Shown here: piece after piece, positions 1 through 8,317 of the stretch
Numbering within the stretch: the first letter of the stretch is position 1
How the letters are laid out: each line of letters opens with the position of its first letter
DNA from: Candidatus Bathyarchaeota archaeon
Lineage (GTDB): Archaea > Thermoproteota > Bathyarchaeia > Bathyarchaeales > UBA233
Direction: 5' to 3'
NCBI GenBank assembly: GCA_007050895.1
Contig: SMYP01000026.1
Location: 1 to 22,709, forward strand
DNA: 22,709 nt
Notes under the pieces: model-generated
Database searches by the model: none
What the model was told of the DNA's origin: nothing
The model's input: the letters and a program-made list of their open reading frames with translations, nothing else
Program-made: the position numbers and the translations under genes

Positions 1-150
1 CCCAACACCCTCTCTCCACAAACACAAGAAACAACACAAACGCAGAAAAAAGTCATTATCGGATATTAGTATAATCTAACTCGAGCAAAAATCTTCATTT
101 CTTTGAATACAATTGAAGATTTGGGTAAGCAAAATTGGCAGGCAGTTCTC

Positions 151-672
151 TCAATTGCTCTTTTTATAGGCTTCAGGGAGAAGTGCAGGTTTGTGAAGAA
201 AACCCTCTATGGATCTCAGGAGTTGATATCCAAATAGTATTGCCGCAAAATAAGTAGGCCAAAGAATCACGGGCCAATTTCCTGGTGTGTATTGCCACAG
301 ATTTGAAGACACAGCGAAAAACTCCATCAAGATCAACGCAAACATGCCGCTAAAGGCCAAGAACACTTGTTCTTTGGCTTCTTTGATTATGGGGCGTTTT
401 CGTCGCGTCACCATTAGTATAATCCACGCCGTGAAAAAGGCGGAAAACAGAAGATACCAACTTGAGTTGAAATCAAATACCAGATTCATATCGCCAACTA
501 AAAGCAAGTATACTATAAAAAGGATTCCATGAGCCCATCGACTCTTTTCCTTTATAAGGTAGCTTTTAGTCGCAGCATTTGGTAACACTAAGCAACCATG
601 GATTTTAAAATAATTCTTTTTAACCTCTAACGCCAATGCAACTTTTGTCTGATAGGTTTCAAGTAATTTCAT
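151..672 (-). CDS. Small membrane protein of unknown function, four predicted TM helices
   Basis: 173 residues from an ATG at 672. I do not recognise the family. The N-terminal 45 residues are hydrophilic and basic. Hydrophobic stretches follow at about 48-66, 72-89, 104-121 and 134-155, separated by a basic loop (RRKRP near 90-95), which suggests four membrane helices and a short cytoplasmic tail. There is no visible catalytic motif and no signal peptide. No SD lies before the ATG; an AT-rich element (GAATTAATC) centred about 25 nt upstream fits a leaderless transcript. The Nudix gene diverges from the same 90-nt interval. The real protein status rests on length, hydropathy pattern and gene spacing, not on homology. 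Confidence 0.6.
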   Translation of the reverse strand: MKLLETYQTKVALALEVKKNYFKIHGCLVLPNAATKSYLIKEKSRWAHGILFIVYLLLVGDMNLVFDFNSSWYLLFSAFFTAWIILMVTRRKRPIIKEAKEQVFLAFSGMFALILMEFFAVSSNLWQYTPGNWPVILWPTYFAAILFGYQLLRSIEGFLHKPALLPEAYKKSN

Positions 673-759
673 GTAAATGCCAAAAAGAGATTAATTCAAA
701 GTGGTCTAATATTGACTTTGAGCATCAACCCAGCTGTAATAGACGTTGGGGGTTTTAAC

Positions 760-1215
760 ATGAAGCAAAAAAGTCCGAGCAAAGAATGTGGATTTATTCC
801 TCAAAGAATTTATGAACAAATGGTGAAGTATATGCCAATTGTTTCAATTGAAGCTTTAATAGTTTCAGGAGGTAAATTGCTGTTTTTAAAAAGAAACAAT
901 AAACCCGCAAAGGGACAGTGGTGGTTTCCTGGAGGGAGAATTAGAAAGACCGAATCCCTTGAAGAGGCGTTATATCGGGAGATCAAAGAGGAAACTGGTT
1001 TGGAAATAATTTCAGCAAAATTTGTTGGAGTATATTCACGGGTTTTTCCAGAACGCCATGATATAACTGTTGCCTATTTGTGCAGGAGCAAAGAAAGTGT
1101 AGTGCATTTAAATGATGAGCATTCAGAATATCGCTTTTTTAGCCGAAATCCAATTGGATTGAATCATTTTCTCGTTGAAACAGTGAGTGATTCCAACTGG
1201 AAGAAATTCATCTGA
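760..1215 (+). CDS. Nudix hydrolase, GDP-mannose hydrolase-like subgroup
   Basis: 151 residues counted from the ATG at 760, which I prefer to the in-frame TTG at 712 because a G-rich TTGGGGGT lies just upstream. The Nudix box is complete: G59, E65, then R73-E74 and E77-E78 with G80, matching GX5EX7REUXEEXGU, so metal-dependent cleavage of a nucleoside diphosphate linked to another moiety is expected. The segment around the box (MPIVSIEALIV, then KPAKGQWWFPGGR) resembles the GDP-mannose mannosyl hydrolase branch, which acts on GDP-sugars. That branch often has an altered box, whereas this one is canonical, so the substrate is uncertain (GDP-sugar, NDP-sugar or oxidised nucleotide). It is cytosolic, with no membrane segment. 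It stands alone and diverges from the membrane protein gene. Confidence 0.85.
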   Translation: MKQKSPSKECGFIPQRIYEQMVKYMPIVSIEALIVSGGKLLFLKRNNKPAKGQWWFPGGRIRKTESLEEALYREIKEETGLEIISAKFVGVYSRVFPERHDITVAYLCRSKESVVHLNDEHSEYRFFSRNPIGLNHFLVETVSDSNWKKFI

Positions 1216-1310
1216 ATACGTTTCCAAATAATAAGCAGCAACAAATGTCACACGCCTAAATATTTTCTTAATATGTTCAGATTAACCAATAATTGCGTTC
1301 TCTCAATTAA

Positions 1311-1320
1311 CGTATAAAAG
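1311..1320 (+). promoter_or_regulatory. Possible TATA box for the gene ending at 1760
   Basis: CGTATAAAAG is the best TATA-like element before this gene. An archaeal start site 24-28 nt downstream would fall near 1340, after the GTG (1320) and ATG (1326) candidates. If the box is used, translation would begin at the ATG at 1353. Confidence 0.35.
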
Positions 1321-1325
1321 TGTCA

Positions 1326-1760
1326 ATGAGAAAAGTTTATAGAGTGAAAGTTATGGAGAAAATTGATAGCTCACAGATTTTGGCTTTAAAAGAGTTGGGA
1401 TATGGTCAGAGTTGCTACGCTATAGACAGCATGCATAAGAGGGAAATGGCGATACGCACAAAAGATTTGAAGTTGATTGACAAAAACACTGCGCGATTGG
1501 TTTCCAAGGTCGTTGGAGGAAAACTTGTTAATCTCAGCATCAACGAAGCGAGTGAATGGGCAATAATGATGGAGCCAATTAGAAACTTGAAAATCTATTA
1601 CATACTTCAACGTAATAGCCCAGAATTTGAAGACGAAGTTTTAACATTCTATGACAAAGTAATAGATAGTATCGAAATTCCAATCGACGACCTTTACGAT
1701 TTTACGAGACTATGTGCTAATGCGTTAGTTCGGGTTGCAAGCAGCGTACTTGAAAGATAG
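1326..1760 (+). CDS. Conserved-looking protein of unknown function
   Basis: 144 residues from the ATG at 1326; a GTG at 1320 and an ATG at 1353 (MEKIDSSQI, preceded by GAGTGA) are alternatives, and a TATA-like box at 1311-1320 favours 1353. I do not recognise the family. The protein is soluble, with no membrane segment or signal peptide. It reads as mixed alpha/beta: a short strand (VYRVKV), a helix (SSQILALKELGY), strands around AIRTKDLKLI and KVVGGKLVNLSI, and an acidic helical C-terminal half (EFEDEVLTFYDKVIDSIEI, then DDLYDFTRLCANALVRVASSV). There are no paired cysteines or obvious catalytic motif. A 550-nt gap follows, so it is probably a single-gene transcript. Confidence 0.55.
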   Translation: MRKVYRVKVMEKIDSSQILALKELGYGQSCYAIDSMHKREMAIRTKDLKLIDKNTARLVSKVVGGKLVNLSINEASEWAIMMEPIRNLKIYYILQRNSPEFEDEVLTFYDKVIDSIEIPIDDLYDFTRLCANALVRVASSVLER

Positions 1761-2310
1761 ATGTAAGCTCTAAACGCAGATTACTTTCAAGCAAATAATT
1801 AGTGGAAGTGATTGTTCACGACAAGGGAGGGTTAGCATTCAGATTTCTCAATAGCGACAGATCACTTGTACAATTTTCCTTTTTCTTGTTTGAACTGACA
1901 GAGTATTGTTCATTTTTGGCGTATGTTATTTGACTAAGAGCAGCCATTTTATTACTCCGCGTATCGACTTTTCCTTTTTTCTCCAATCTACAAAAAAGTG
2001 CAAGTTGAATGTCAGGAAGTAATCACTTGGCATGTACAATTCAATTTCGCTCTATTTTTTGAAACGACTAAATGAGCAATAAATGGTAGTCAATATTTTT
2101 TAGTAAAAATCAAACTCAGCAATTCAGAGAAGACATCTAACGAAATCTAGAAATAGTGCACAACCTCAGCCGCAGAAAGTAAGAATCTTGAGTCGATTTG
2201 AAGATCAATTTTAACTAGTTCTCTATAGAACTTTTATAATTTTGTTCTATTTTCGCCTCAATACTAAACCTTAAATTCAAAGCAAATTAAACTACCTCTT
2301 GTGGTTCGTA
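1761..2310. other. 550-nt gap with no convincing gene
   Basis: No RNA gene or recognisable protein is visible. Two opposing short ORFs overlap here: 1802-1933 (+, GTG start, 43 residues) and 1816-1947 (-, ATG start, 43 residues, with GGAG eight bases upstream). On the minus strand the frame stays open back to about 2016, with a TTG at 1986. Neither resembles a family I know. The motif ATCACTTG followed by TACAATT occurs twice (1861-1875 and, with a 5-nt insertion, 2022-2041). CTTTTATAAT at about 2230-2239 is a plausible TATA box for the mscL-like gene. The rest is AT-rich without clear structure. Confidence 0.5.
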
Positions 2311-2742
2311 ATGGCTAATGAAAAAGAAATGCTTGAAGAACTTAAGAAGATCAGGGAAGCGCTTGAACCTAAACCCGCTCCGCCAACACCACCTCCAAAG
2401 GGTTTATGGGCTGAATTCAAAGCTTTTCTTGAGAGCTATAAGGTTCTGGGGCTTGCAGTCGCTTTCATAATGGGCGTCTACCTAGGTGGACTAGTGCAAT
2501 CATTGGTGTCAGAACTTTTGCTTCCAGTAATTGGTCTAGCAATTCCCGGGCTTGGCAACTTGGCAACATGGAAGATTCCTGTTCCAGAAACGACTTTGGA
2601 TTCGATGGGGAACCCTCCTGCAGATTATACTGGGCAGATCTTTGGCGTAGGTCCCTTTTTAGTGGCTCTAATAACCTTCGTAATCGTTGCTTTTGTGATA
2701 TTCATAATAGTGAAAGTCACGAAAAAATGGGGCATCAAATAG
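2311..2742 (+). CDS. mscL: Large-conductance mechanosensitive channel (MscL family)
   Basis: 143 residues from the ATG at 2311; the in-frame TTG at 2299 is less likely. MscL forms a pentameric membrane pore that opens under membrane tension and releases solutes during osmotic downshock. The core fits the family: an amphipathic N-terminal segment (LWAEFKAFLES), a first pore-lining helix (about 44-68, LAVAFIMGVYLGGLVQSLV), the LLPVIGL motif, an extracellular loop (NLATWKIPVPE to TGQIFGVG), a second helix (about 116-135, FLVALITFVIVAFVIFIIV) and a basic end (KVTKKWGIK). Unusually, about 25 residues precede the core: a charged helix (EKEMLEELKKIREALE) and a proline-rich linker (PKPAPPTPPPK). Bacterial MscL usually starts directly at the amphipathic segment and carries a cytoplasmic helix at its C-terminus, which is nearly absent here. 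It is monocistronic, convergent with carB. Confidence 0.88.
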   Translation: MANEKEMLEELKKIREALEPKPAPPTPPPKGLWAEFKAFLESYKVLGLAVAFIMGVYLGGLVQSLVSELLLPVIGLAIPGLGNLATWKIPVPETTLDSMGNPPADYTGQIFGVGPFLVALITFVIVAFVIFIIVKVTKKWGIK

Positions 2743-2744
2743 CC

Positions 2745-2776
2745 ACCCTCCCTTTTTTATTCCCTTTTTTCTCTCC
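2745..2776 (+). terminator. T-rich terminator after mscL
   Basis: Two runs of six T (2753-2758 and 2765-2770), separated by ATTCCC, start about ten bases after the mscL stop. This is the usual form of an archaeal intrinsic terminator, with no strong hairpin needed. Confidence 0.6.
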
Positions 2777-2904
2777 TTGAGCGAAGTTTCTATTCATCAG
2801 ATTCAAGCTATCTTGGATCTTCCTTCTGTTGGGACTCTCGATTTTTGAAATTTTCAAGAACGTAAAATAATTTTCAAAGAAAACTGGCAAGAAGATCTTT
2901 TGAA

Positions 2905-5900
2905 TCATGCTGATGTGAGCGCTGCATGGTATTGCTGAATGGATTTTACAGCTGATTTTCCCGTACAATACGCGGAAATGCCCTTGACTGCAGCCATAGC
3001 AGCTGTTAGAGATGTTATATATGGCACTTTATATTTGATAGCTGCTTTGCGTATGTAAGAGTCGTCATACTTGCTTAATTTGCCAGAAGGAGTATTTATC
3101 ACCAGTTGAATCTCTTTATTCTTAATGGCGTCAGTGATATTGGGCCGTCCTTCATGTTCCTTGAGAATGAGTTCAGAAACGACACCATGCTTAGCTAGAA
3201 AAGCTTGTGTACCAACAGTAGCCTTTATCTTGAAGCCCAGTTTAATGAATTGTTTAGCTATTTCTGCCAATGAGGAACGATCACGCTCAGCAATAGTTAT
3301 CAGGACAGTTCCCTTTGTTGGCAACGAGTTTATTGCTTCTTGAGCTTTCCAATAAGCTAGACCGAACGATTCAGCGATGCCGAGAACTTCACCGGTCGAT
3401 TTCATTTCTGGTCCAAGTACAGGGTCGACTTCTGGAAACATATTGAAAGGAAAAACCGCTTCTTTAACTCCAATATGCGGAATTGAGCGTTTTTGCAGAT
3501 TTAAATCCTTTATTTTCTTTCCCATCATCAATCGTGTGGCTGAATGTGCCATGGGTATATTGCATACTTTAGATACGAGTGGGACCGTTCGAGAGGCACG
3601 CGGATTTGCCTCAAGAACATAGACTACGTCATTGCAAATGGCATATTGGATATTCATTACACCTGTTACTTCAAGCTCGCTAGCGATACGCCGTGTATAT
3701 TCTTCAATTGTATCAACATGTTTCTTTTTTATGCTAACTGGCGGAATTGCGCAAGCAGCATCTCCGGAATGAACACCAGCATATTCTATATGTTCCATGA
3801 CTGCTGGAATAAAAACTTCATTCCCATCAGCTAGGGCGTCGGCTTCAGCCTCGATAGCGTTCTCTAGGTAGCGATCAATGAGGATTTGACGATTTGGCGT
3901 GATCCCCACAGCTGCTGAGACATACAATTTTAACTCATCTTCATCGTGGACTATTTCCATACCGCGTCCACCGAGCACGTAGGAAGGACGCACTATGAGC
4001 GGGTAGCCGATACGTTTCGCCACATTCATCGCTTCCTCAAGATTCTTGGCTGTACCTGACTCTGGCATTGGAATGCCGTATTTCAGCATCATTTTACTGA
4101 AACGCCCACGATCAGATGCGATGTCAATCGAGTTAACAGACGTGCCTAGAATCTTCACACCAAATTTCTCCAGCTCAGCGGCAATGTTGAGCGGTGTTTG
4201 ACCGCCAAATTGGACAATTACGCCAATAGGTTTTTCCTTTTGGTAAATACTCAAGACATCCTCGACAGTCAGAGGTTCGAAATACAATTTATCGGAAGTA
4301 TCGTAATCCGTAGAAACTGTCTCAGGATTACAGTTCACCATAATTGTCTCGTAACCCATGTCACGCAGAGCAAAGGCGGCATGGACGCAACAGTAATCAA
4401 ATTCGATACCCTGGCCAATACGATTAGGTCCGCCGCCTAAAACCATCACCTTCGGGCGATTGCTAACCAAGGTCTTGTCTGCTGCATTGTACGTAGAGTA
4501 ATAATACCTGGCATTTTCCGTCCCGCTAACTGGAACAGAATCCCATGATTCCAATAATCCCAACTCGATACGTTGTTTGCGTATATCCTCTTCATCTACC
4601 TCGAGCAGTTTCGCTATATACTTATCAGCAAAGCCATCTTTCTTAGCCTGAATAAGCAAATCACGTGGCAGTTTTCCACCTTTATAACTTGTGATTTTCT
4701 CTTCTTCTTCCACCAGTTCTTTCATTTGCTGAATGAACCAAGGCTTGATAGAAGTTTTTCGATAAAGCTCCTGGATGTCAGCTCCTTTGCGAAGGGCTTC
4801 ATACATAATGAATTGACGTTCACTACTAGCGTAGTTGAGCAGTTTCATTAATTCTTCAAGTGGTTTTTCATGGAAGTCTTTGGCAAATCCTAGTCCAAAG
4901 CGCCCTATCTCCAGAGATCGGATGGCCTTTTGGAAAGCCTCTTTGTAATTCTTACCAAGACTCATAACCTCGCCAACAGCGCGCATTTGGGTACCAAGTC
5001 GGTCCTCTGCATCTCGAAATTTCTCAAAAGCCCAACGGGCAAACTTGACGACTACATAATCACCGGAAGGAGTATATTTCTCCAAGGTACCCTCTCGCCA
5101 ATATGGTAACTCATCCAGAGTCATGCCAACAGCTAGCTTGGCAGAAATTAGGGCAATAGGAAAGCCTGTAGCTTTTGAAGCTAGCGCAGAAGAACGTGAA
5201 GTGCGTGGGTTAATCTCAATTATCACTACTCTTCCCGTTTTAGGATCGTGTGCAAATTGTATGTTGGTGCCGCCGATTACTCCGATTTTTTCTACTACCT
5301 TGTAGGCGTACTTCTGAAGGCGTTTTTGCAACGATTCGCTAATCGTAAGCATGGGTGCAGTACAGTAGGAATCGCCAGTGTGCACTCCCATGGCATCAAC
5401 ATTTTCAATGAAACAAACGGTAATAATCTGGTTTTTGGCATCTCTGATGATTTCGAGTTCCAGTTCTTCCCAACCTTCCACCGATTCTTCAATTAAAACT
5501 TGACCAACCATGCTGGCAGCAATACCGCGACCGGCAATTACGCGTAACTCCTCGACATTATAAGCGAGACCCCCACCAGTACCGCCCAGTGTAAAGGCGG
5601 GTCGGACAACGACTGGATAGCCAAGCTCGGCAGCAATTAACTCAGCATTCTCAACACTATAAGCTACTTTGCTCTTGGGAACAGCTATACCAAGCTCCAT
5701 CATCGTTTCTTTGAAAGCTAAACGATCTTCGCCGCGACGGATAGCCTCCAATTCTACACCGATTACCTTTACATTATATTTTTCTAGAGCACCACAACTT
5801 GACAAACTCGAGCTGAGGTTAAGTCCGGTCTGCCCACCCAAATTAGGCAATATAGCGTCTGGACGTTCTTTCTCGATGATTTTAATCATCGTCTCAAGAT

Positions 5901-6108
5901 TGAGAGGTTCAATGTAAGTGACATCCGCCATACCAGGGTCAGTCATAATTGTCGCCGGATTTGAGTTAACCAAAACAATTTGATAACCTAACGATTTCAA
6001 GGCTTTACATGCTTGGGTACCAGAATAATCGAACTCACAAGCTTGCCCAATAACAATTGGTCCAGAACCAATAATCATAATCTTTCTAATATCTCTACGC
6101 AGGGGCAT
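2905..6108 (-). CDS. carB: Carbamoyl-phosphate synthase large chain
   Basis: 1067 residues from the ATG at 6108, chosen because GGAGATGA lies two bases upstream (6118-6111); in-frame GTG 6120 and ATG 6114 overlap that SD. The enzyme makes carbamoyl phosphate from bicarbonate, ammonia delivered by the CarA glutaminase and two ATP, feeding pyrimidine and arginine synthesis. All parts are present in order: an N-terminal ATP-grasp half (IMIIGSGPIVIGQACEFDYS), the oligomerisation region, a second half beginning VMVLGGGPNRIGQGIEFDY, and a C-terminal MGS-like regulatory domain (from about 930). Glycine-rich loops GGTGGGLAYN and LGGRGMEIVHDEDE and the metal/ATP segments INPRTSRSSALASK and EANPRASRTVPLVSK are intact. 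The length equals the usual about 1070. No carA, pyrB or arg gene is adjacent, which is uncommon. The DUF5752-like gene diverges from its promoter side. Confidence 0.97.
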   Translation of the reverse strand: MPLRRDIRKIMIIGSGPIVIGQACEFDYSGTQACKALKSLGYQIVLVNSNPATIMTDPGMADVTYIEPLNLETMIKIIEKERPDAILPNLGGQTGLNLSSSLSSCGALEKYNVKVIGVELEAIRRGEDRLAFKETMMELGIAVPKSKVAYSVENAELIAAELGYPVVVRPAFTLGGTGGGLAYNVEELRVIAGRGIAASMVGQVLIEESVEGWEELELEIIRDAKNQIITVCFIENVDAMGVHTGDSYCTAPMLTISESLQKRLQKYAYKVVEKIGVIGGTNIQFAHDPKTGRVVIIEINPRTSRSSALASKATGFPIALISAKLAVGMTLDELPYWREGTLEKYTPSGDYVVVKFARWAFEKFRDAEDRLGTQMRAVGEVMSLGKNYKEAFQKAIRSLEIGRFGLGFAKDFHEKPLEELMKLLNYASSERQFIMYEALRKGADIQELYRKTSIKPWFIQQMKELVEEEEKITSYKGGKLPRDLLIQAKKDGFADKYIAKLLEVDEEDIRKQRIELGLLESWDSVPVSGTENARYYYSTYNAADKTLVSNRPKVMVLGGGPNRIGQGIEFDYCCVHAAFALRDMGYETIMVNCNPETVSTDYDTSDKLYFEPLTVEDVLSIYQKEKPIGVIVQFGGQTPLNIAAELEKFGVKILGTSVNSIDIASDRGRFSKMMLKYGIPMPESGTAKNLEEAMNVAKRIGYPLIVRPSYVLGGRGMEIVHDEDELKLYVSAAVGITPNRQILIDRYLENAIEAEADALADGNEVFIPAVMEHIEYAGVHSGDAACAIPPVSIKKKHVDTIEEYTRRIASELEVTGVMNIQYAICNDVVYVLEANPRASRTVPLVSKVCNIPMAHSATRLMMGKKIKDLNLQKRSIPHIGVKEAVFPFNMFPEVDPVLGPEMKSTGEVLGIAESFGLAYWKAQEAINSLPTKGTVLITIAERDRSSLAEIAKQFIKLGFKIKATVGTQAFLAKHGVVSELILKEHEGRPNITDAIKNKEIQLVINTPSGKLSKYDDSYIRKAAIKYKVPYITSLTAAMAAVKGISAYCTGKSAVKSIQQYHAALTSA

Positions 6109-6110
6109 AG

Positions 6111-6118
6111 TCATCTCC
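6111..6118 (-). promoter_or_regulatory. Start-deciding ribosome binding site of carB
   Basis: GGAGATGA matches the archaeal SD consensus GGAGGTGA with one mismatch and sits just before the ATG at 6108, arguing against the upstream GTG at 6120. Confidence 0.6.
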
Positions 6119-6398
6119 ACTTTTAATCATATTAACCTCAACCATTTCCAATTAATCCTTTGCCACAAATATGCAACACATAGAAATAACGTTATTGGCA
6201 AGATTATTTCTTCGAAGGAAACATCACTGCTGATAGCATGAGCTGCTCTGGAGAATCATTTACACCTGATAATGGTATCATGTTGTCTGAGTAGCAACTT
6301 CTGAAAATAACATTTCACAAAAAAGGAAAAAGTTTAATGACAAATTATAGCAAGTCTTTATCTCCAAGTTTAACAAATATTATTTGTTTGGATTTGAT

Positions 6399-6794
6399 AT
6401 GACAACTCATGTTCATCGAATGCCAGAAAGAGAACGGCTTCAACTTAAAAAGAAAATAGGTAAAATCTTGAGAACAGTGCCTTACGAGAAAGGGTTCCAC
6501 TTCTACACTGCTCACGGAAACTATACAGGCGAAACAGCAACTAGCCTAGATGCTTTTGAAAAGAAAATTCAGGTCGTACCAGCGGTTTCAATTAGCTTTC
6601 ATCTTGAGCGAGGCGACTTCCAAAAATGGATAGAAGATACGCTCAGCGATGAAGAATTGGCAAAAAGAATAGGACTTATAGAGCCAACGCGTCTGATGGA
6701 AGATATGCGAAGAGAGCTTCTCGCAATTGTGCAGACTAGGATAGCTGCCCTAAAACTGGAATTGCCTCACCATCTGAGACACATTCATATTTAG
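6399..6794 (+). CDS. DUF5752-like small archaeal protein
   Basis: 131 residues from the ATG at 6399; an in-frame TTG at 6384 would add five residues. The central part, with GFHFYTAHGNYTGETATSL, then VSISFHLERGDFQKWI and LSDEELAKRI, resembles what I remember of DUF5752 proteins (FYTA, G.TA.SL, H..R.DF..W, D.ELA). That assignment is from memory and needs a profile search. The function of the family is not known to me. The protein is soluble and probably alpha/beta with a helical C-terminus; it ends in a histidine-rich tail (HHLRHIHI) and has two early histidines. It diverges from carB across about 290 nt and is convergent with pyruvate kinase. Confidence 0.7.
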   Translation: MTTHVHRMPERERLQLKKKIGKILRTVPYEKGFHFYTAHGNYTGETATSLDAFEKKIQVVPAVSISFHLERGDFQKWIEDTLSDEELAKRIGLIEPTRLMEDMRRELLAIVQTRIAALKLELPHHLRHIHI

Positions 6795-6842
6795 AATTTA
6801 TCGTTGATCATTTCTTCAGTGCTAATCTTTAAATTTCTTTAG

Positions 6843-8234
6843 TTATTGCTTGTGATTGCTAGTGTAGTTTCGTAGTTCCCTAACATTATGTATCTCGATT
6901 AGATTGCTAGCATGTTTTTTGAGGGTTCGAAAAGCAGCCGTAAATAGCACAGTATCTTCGTCTCTGATTAGATTCATAGAATACAGATTATTAACAACAT
7001 ACAAGATGTGATCCTTTTTTTCTTGATAATTTATGGCAACAGGGTAAACACCGAACACAAGCTCAAGTTGCTTCTTGACTCTTCTGTCTGGAGTGACAGC
7101 TATTATGGGTTGCGGGATTTTAAATCTGGCAATCATCCTTGCAGTGTAGCCTGACCTTGTCAGGGTGACCACCTTATCTACGGGCATACTTCGGCAAATT
7201 CTCTGAACCGCTTTACTCGTGGCATCGGATATGTCAATGAAACCTTCCTCTTCAATATGACTCTGAGTAGCCTTTTCAGCTTCCGCTGCTATGCGCGACA
7301 TGATTTTAACAGATTCTACAGGGTATTTTCCAACTGCTGTTTCTCCGGAAAGCATAGTTGCATCTGTCCCATCCAATATTGCATTGGCCACGTCGCTGAC
7401 TTCCGCCCTCGTTGGTATTGGTTGCTGCATCATTGACTCAAGCATTTCCGTTGCTGTTATTACCGGTTTGCCCCTTTGATTGCAGGATTTTATAATCGAT
7501 TTCTGAACTAGTGGAACTTTTTCGGGTTCTATCTCTACACCCATGTCGCCTCGAGCCACCATTATGCCATCGGAGGACTCGAGAATTTTCTTAAAGTTGT
7601 TAATTCCTTCAGAGTTTTCAATTTTCGCAATTATGGCGCCCTCATAACCTTCTGCTTCAGATTTTACATTGATAATATCCTTTGCATTTCTAGTGAAAGA
7701 TAGCGCTATGTATTCGATATCATATTTCTTTGCAAATTGAATTGCTTCTTTATCTTTAGTTGAAAGTGTTGGCACTGAAAGTTGCCTGTTGGGAATATTA
7801 ACTCCTTTTCCATCTGCTATTTCGCCGCCAGAGATAACCTTAAGGCGCAGTTTGTTATTGGTTTTTTCAACAACCGTAGTTCTAATCTTACCGTTATCAA
7901 TGACTAAAAAATCGCCTTTTGCTATTTTTTCGTAGAAATTCCAGTTGAAACTGATTCCCTGACCGTTAAAACCCGCCTCAAAGATTTCGCCTTCACGAAC
8001 CATTTTATTCTTAGCGCTTATTCTAATTTCAGGTCCCTTAATATCAATAATTATTGGTATTTCCCCAAGTTCTCTCACGCTTTCAACTATCCGTCTATAT
8101 TGACTAGAATTTCCGTAGGCTGTGTTTATTCTCACCCCGCTCATTCCAGCATATTGCATCTTCTTCATGATGTCCCGTGAGAGACAAGAAGGACCAATTG
8201 TGCAGACAATCTTTGTTTTATTCAAAATCTTCAA
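6843..8234 (-). CDS. pyk: Pyruvate kinase
   Basis: 463 residues from a TTG at 8234, the only usable start because an in-frame stop lies 12 nt upstream. It converts phosphoenolpyruvate and ADP to pyruvate and ATP, the last step of glycolysis, in the cytosol. The A domain (CTIGPS, DIKGPEIR), B domain (about 72-155, ending KGVNIPNRQLSVPTLS) and C domain (about 335-463, TRSGYTARMIARF) are all present. Catalytic residues are visible: R35 and N37, K204 and E206 in GAIIAKIENSEG, D230 in VARGDMGVE, T262, and TRAEVSDVANAILDGTDATML. The usual R-[LI]-N-F-S-H-G is R-I-N-T-A-Y-G here, and the D-T before KGPEIR is D-I, so two ligands of the monovalent cation are altered. It is not closely linked to other glycolytic genes. 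It remains most likely active, given the intact catalytic core. Confidence 0.95.
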   Translation of the reverse strand: MKILNKTKIVCTIGPSCLSRDIMKKMQYAGMSGVRINTAYGNSSQYRRIVESVRELGEIPIIIDIKGPEIRISAKNKMVREGEIFEAGFNGQGISFNWNFYEKIAKGDFLVIDNGKIRTTVVEKTNNKLRLKVISGGEIADGKGVNIPNRQLSVPTLSTKDKEAIQFAKKYDIEYIALSFTRNAKDIINVKSEAEGYEGAIIAKIENSEGINNFKKILESSDGIMVARGDMGVEIEPEKVPLVQKSIIKSCNQRGKPVITATEMLESMMQQPIPTRAEVSDVANAILDGTDATMLSGETAVGKYPVESVKIMSRIAAEAEKATQSHIEEEGFIDISDATSKAVQRICRSMPVDKVVTLTRSGYTARMIARFKIPQPIIAVTPDRRVKKQLELVFGVYPVAINYQEKKDHILYVVNNLYSMNLIRDEDTVLFTAAFRTLKKHASNLIEIHNVRELRNYTSNHKQ

Positions 8235-8317
8235 CTGTCCATCGCCTTAAACTCGCAAACAACATTAGATCCAGTTTTAATATTAGAGTTGTCATATCTC
8301 CTAAAAATGGTTAGCGT

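Noticed and set aside
2841..2890. TTGAAATTTTCAA palindrome and T-rich antisense stretch after carB
   Set aside because: Likely part of the carB terminator region, but the symmetry is AT-only and no clean T-run follows, so no separate feature is claimed.
4573..4851. Several plus-strand frames of 60-96 codons inside carB
   Set aside because: All are antisense to a full-length, intact CarB and have no SD or recognisable motif.
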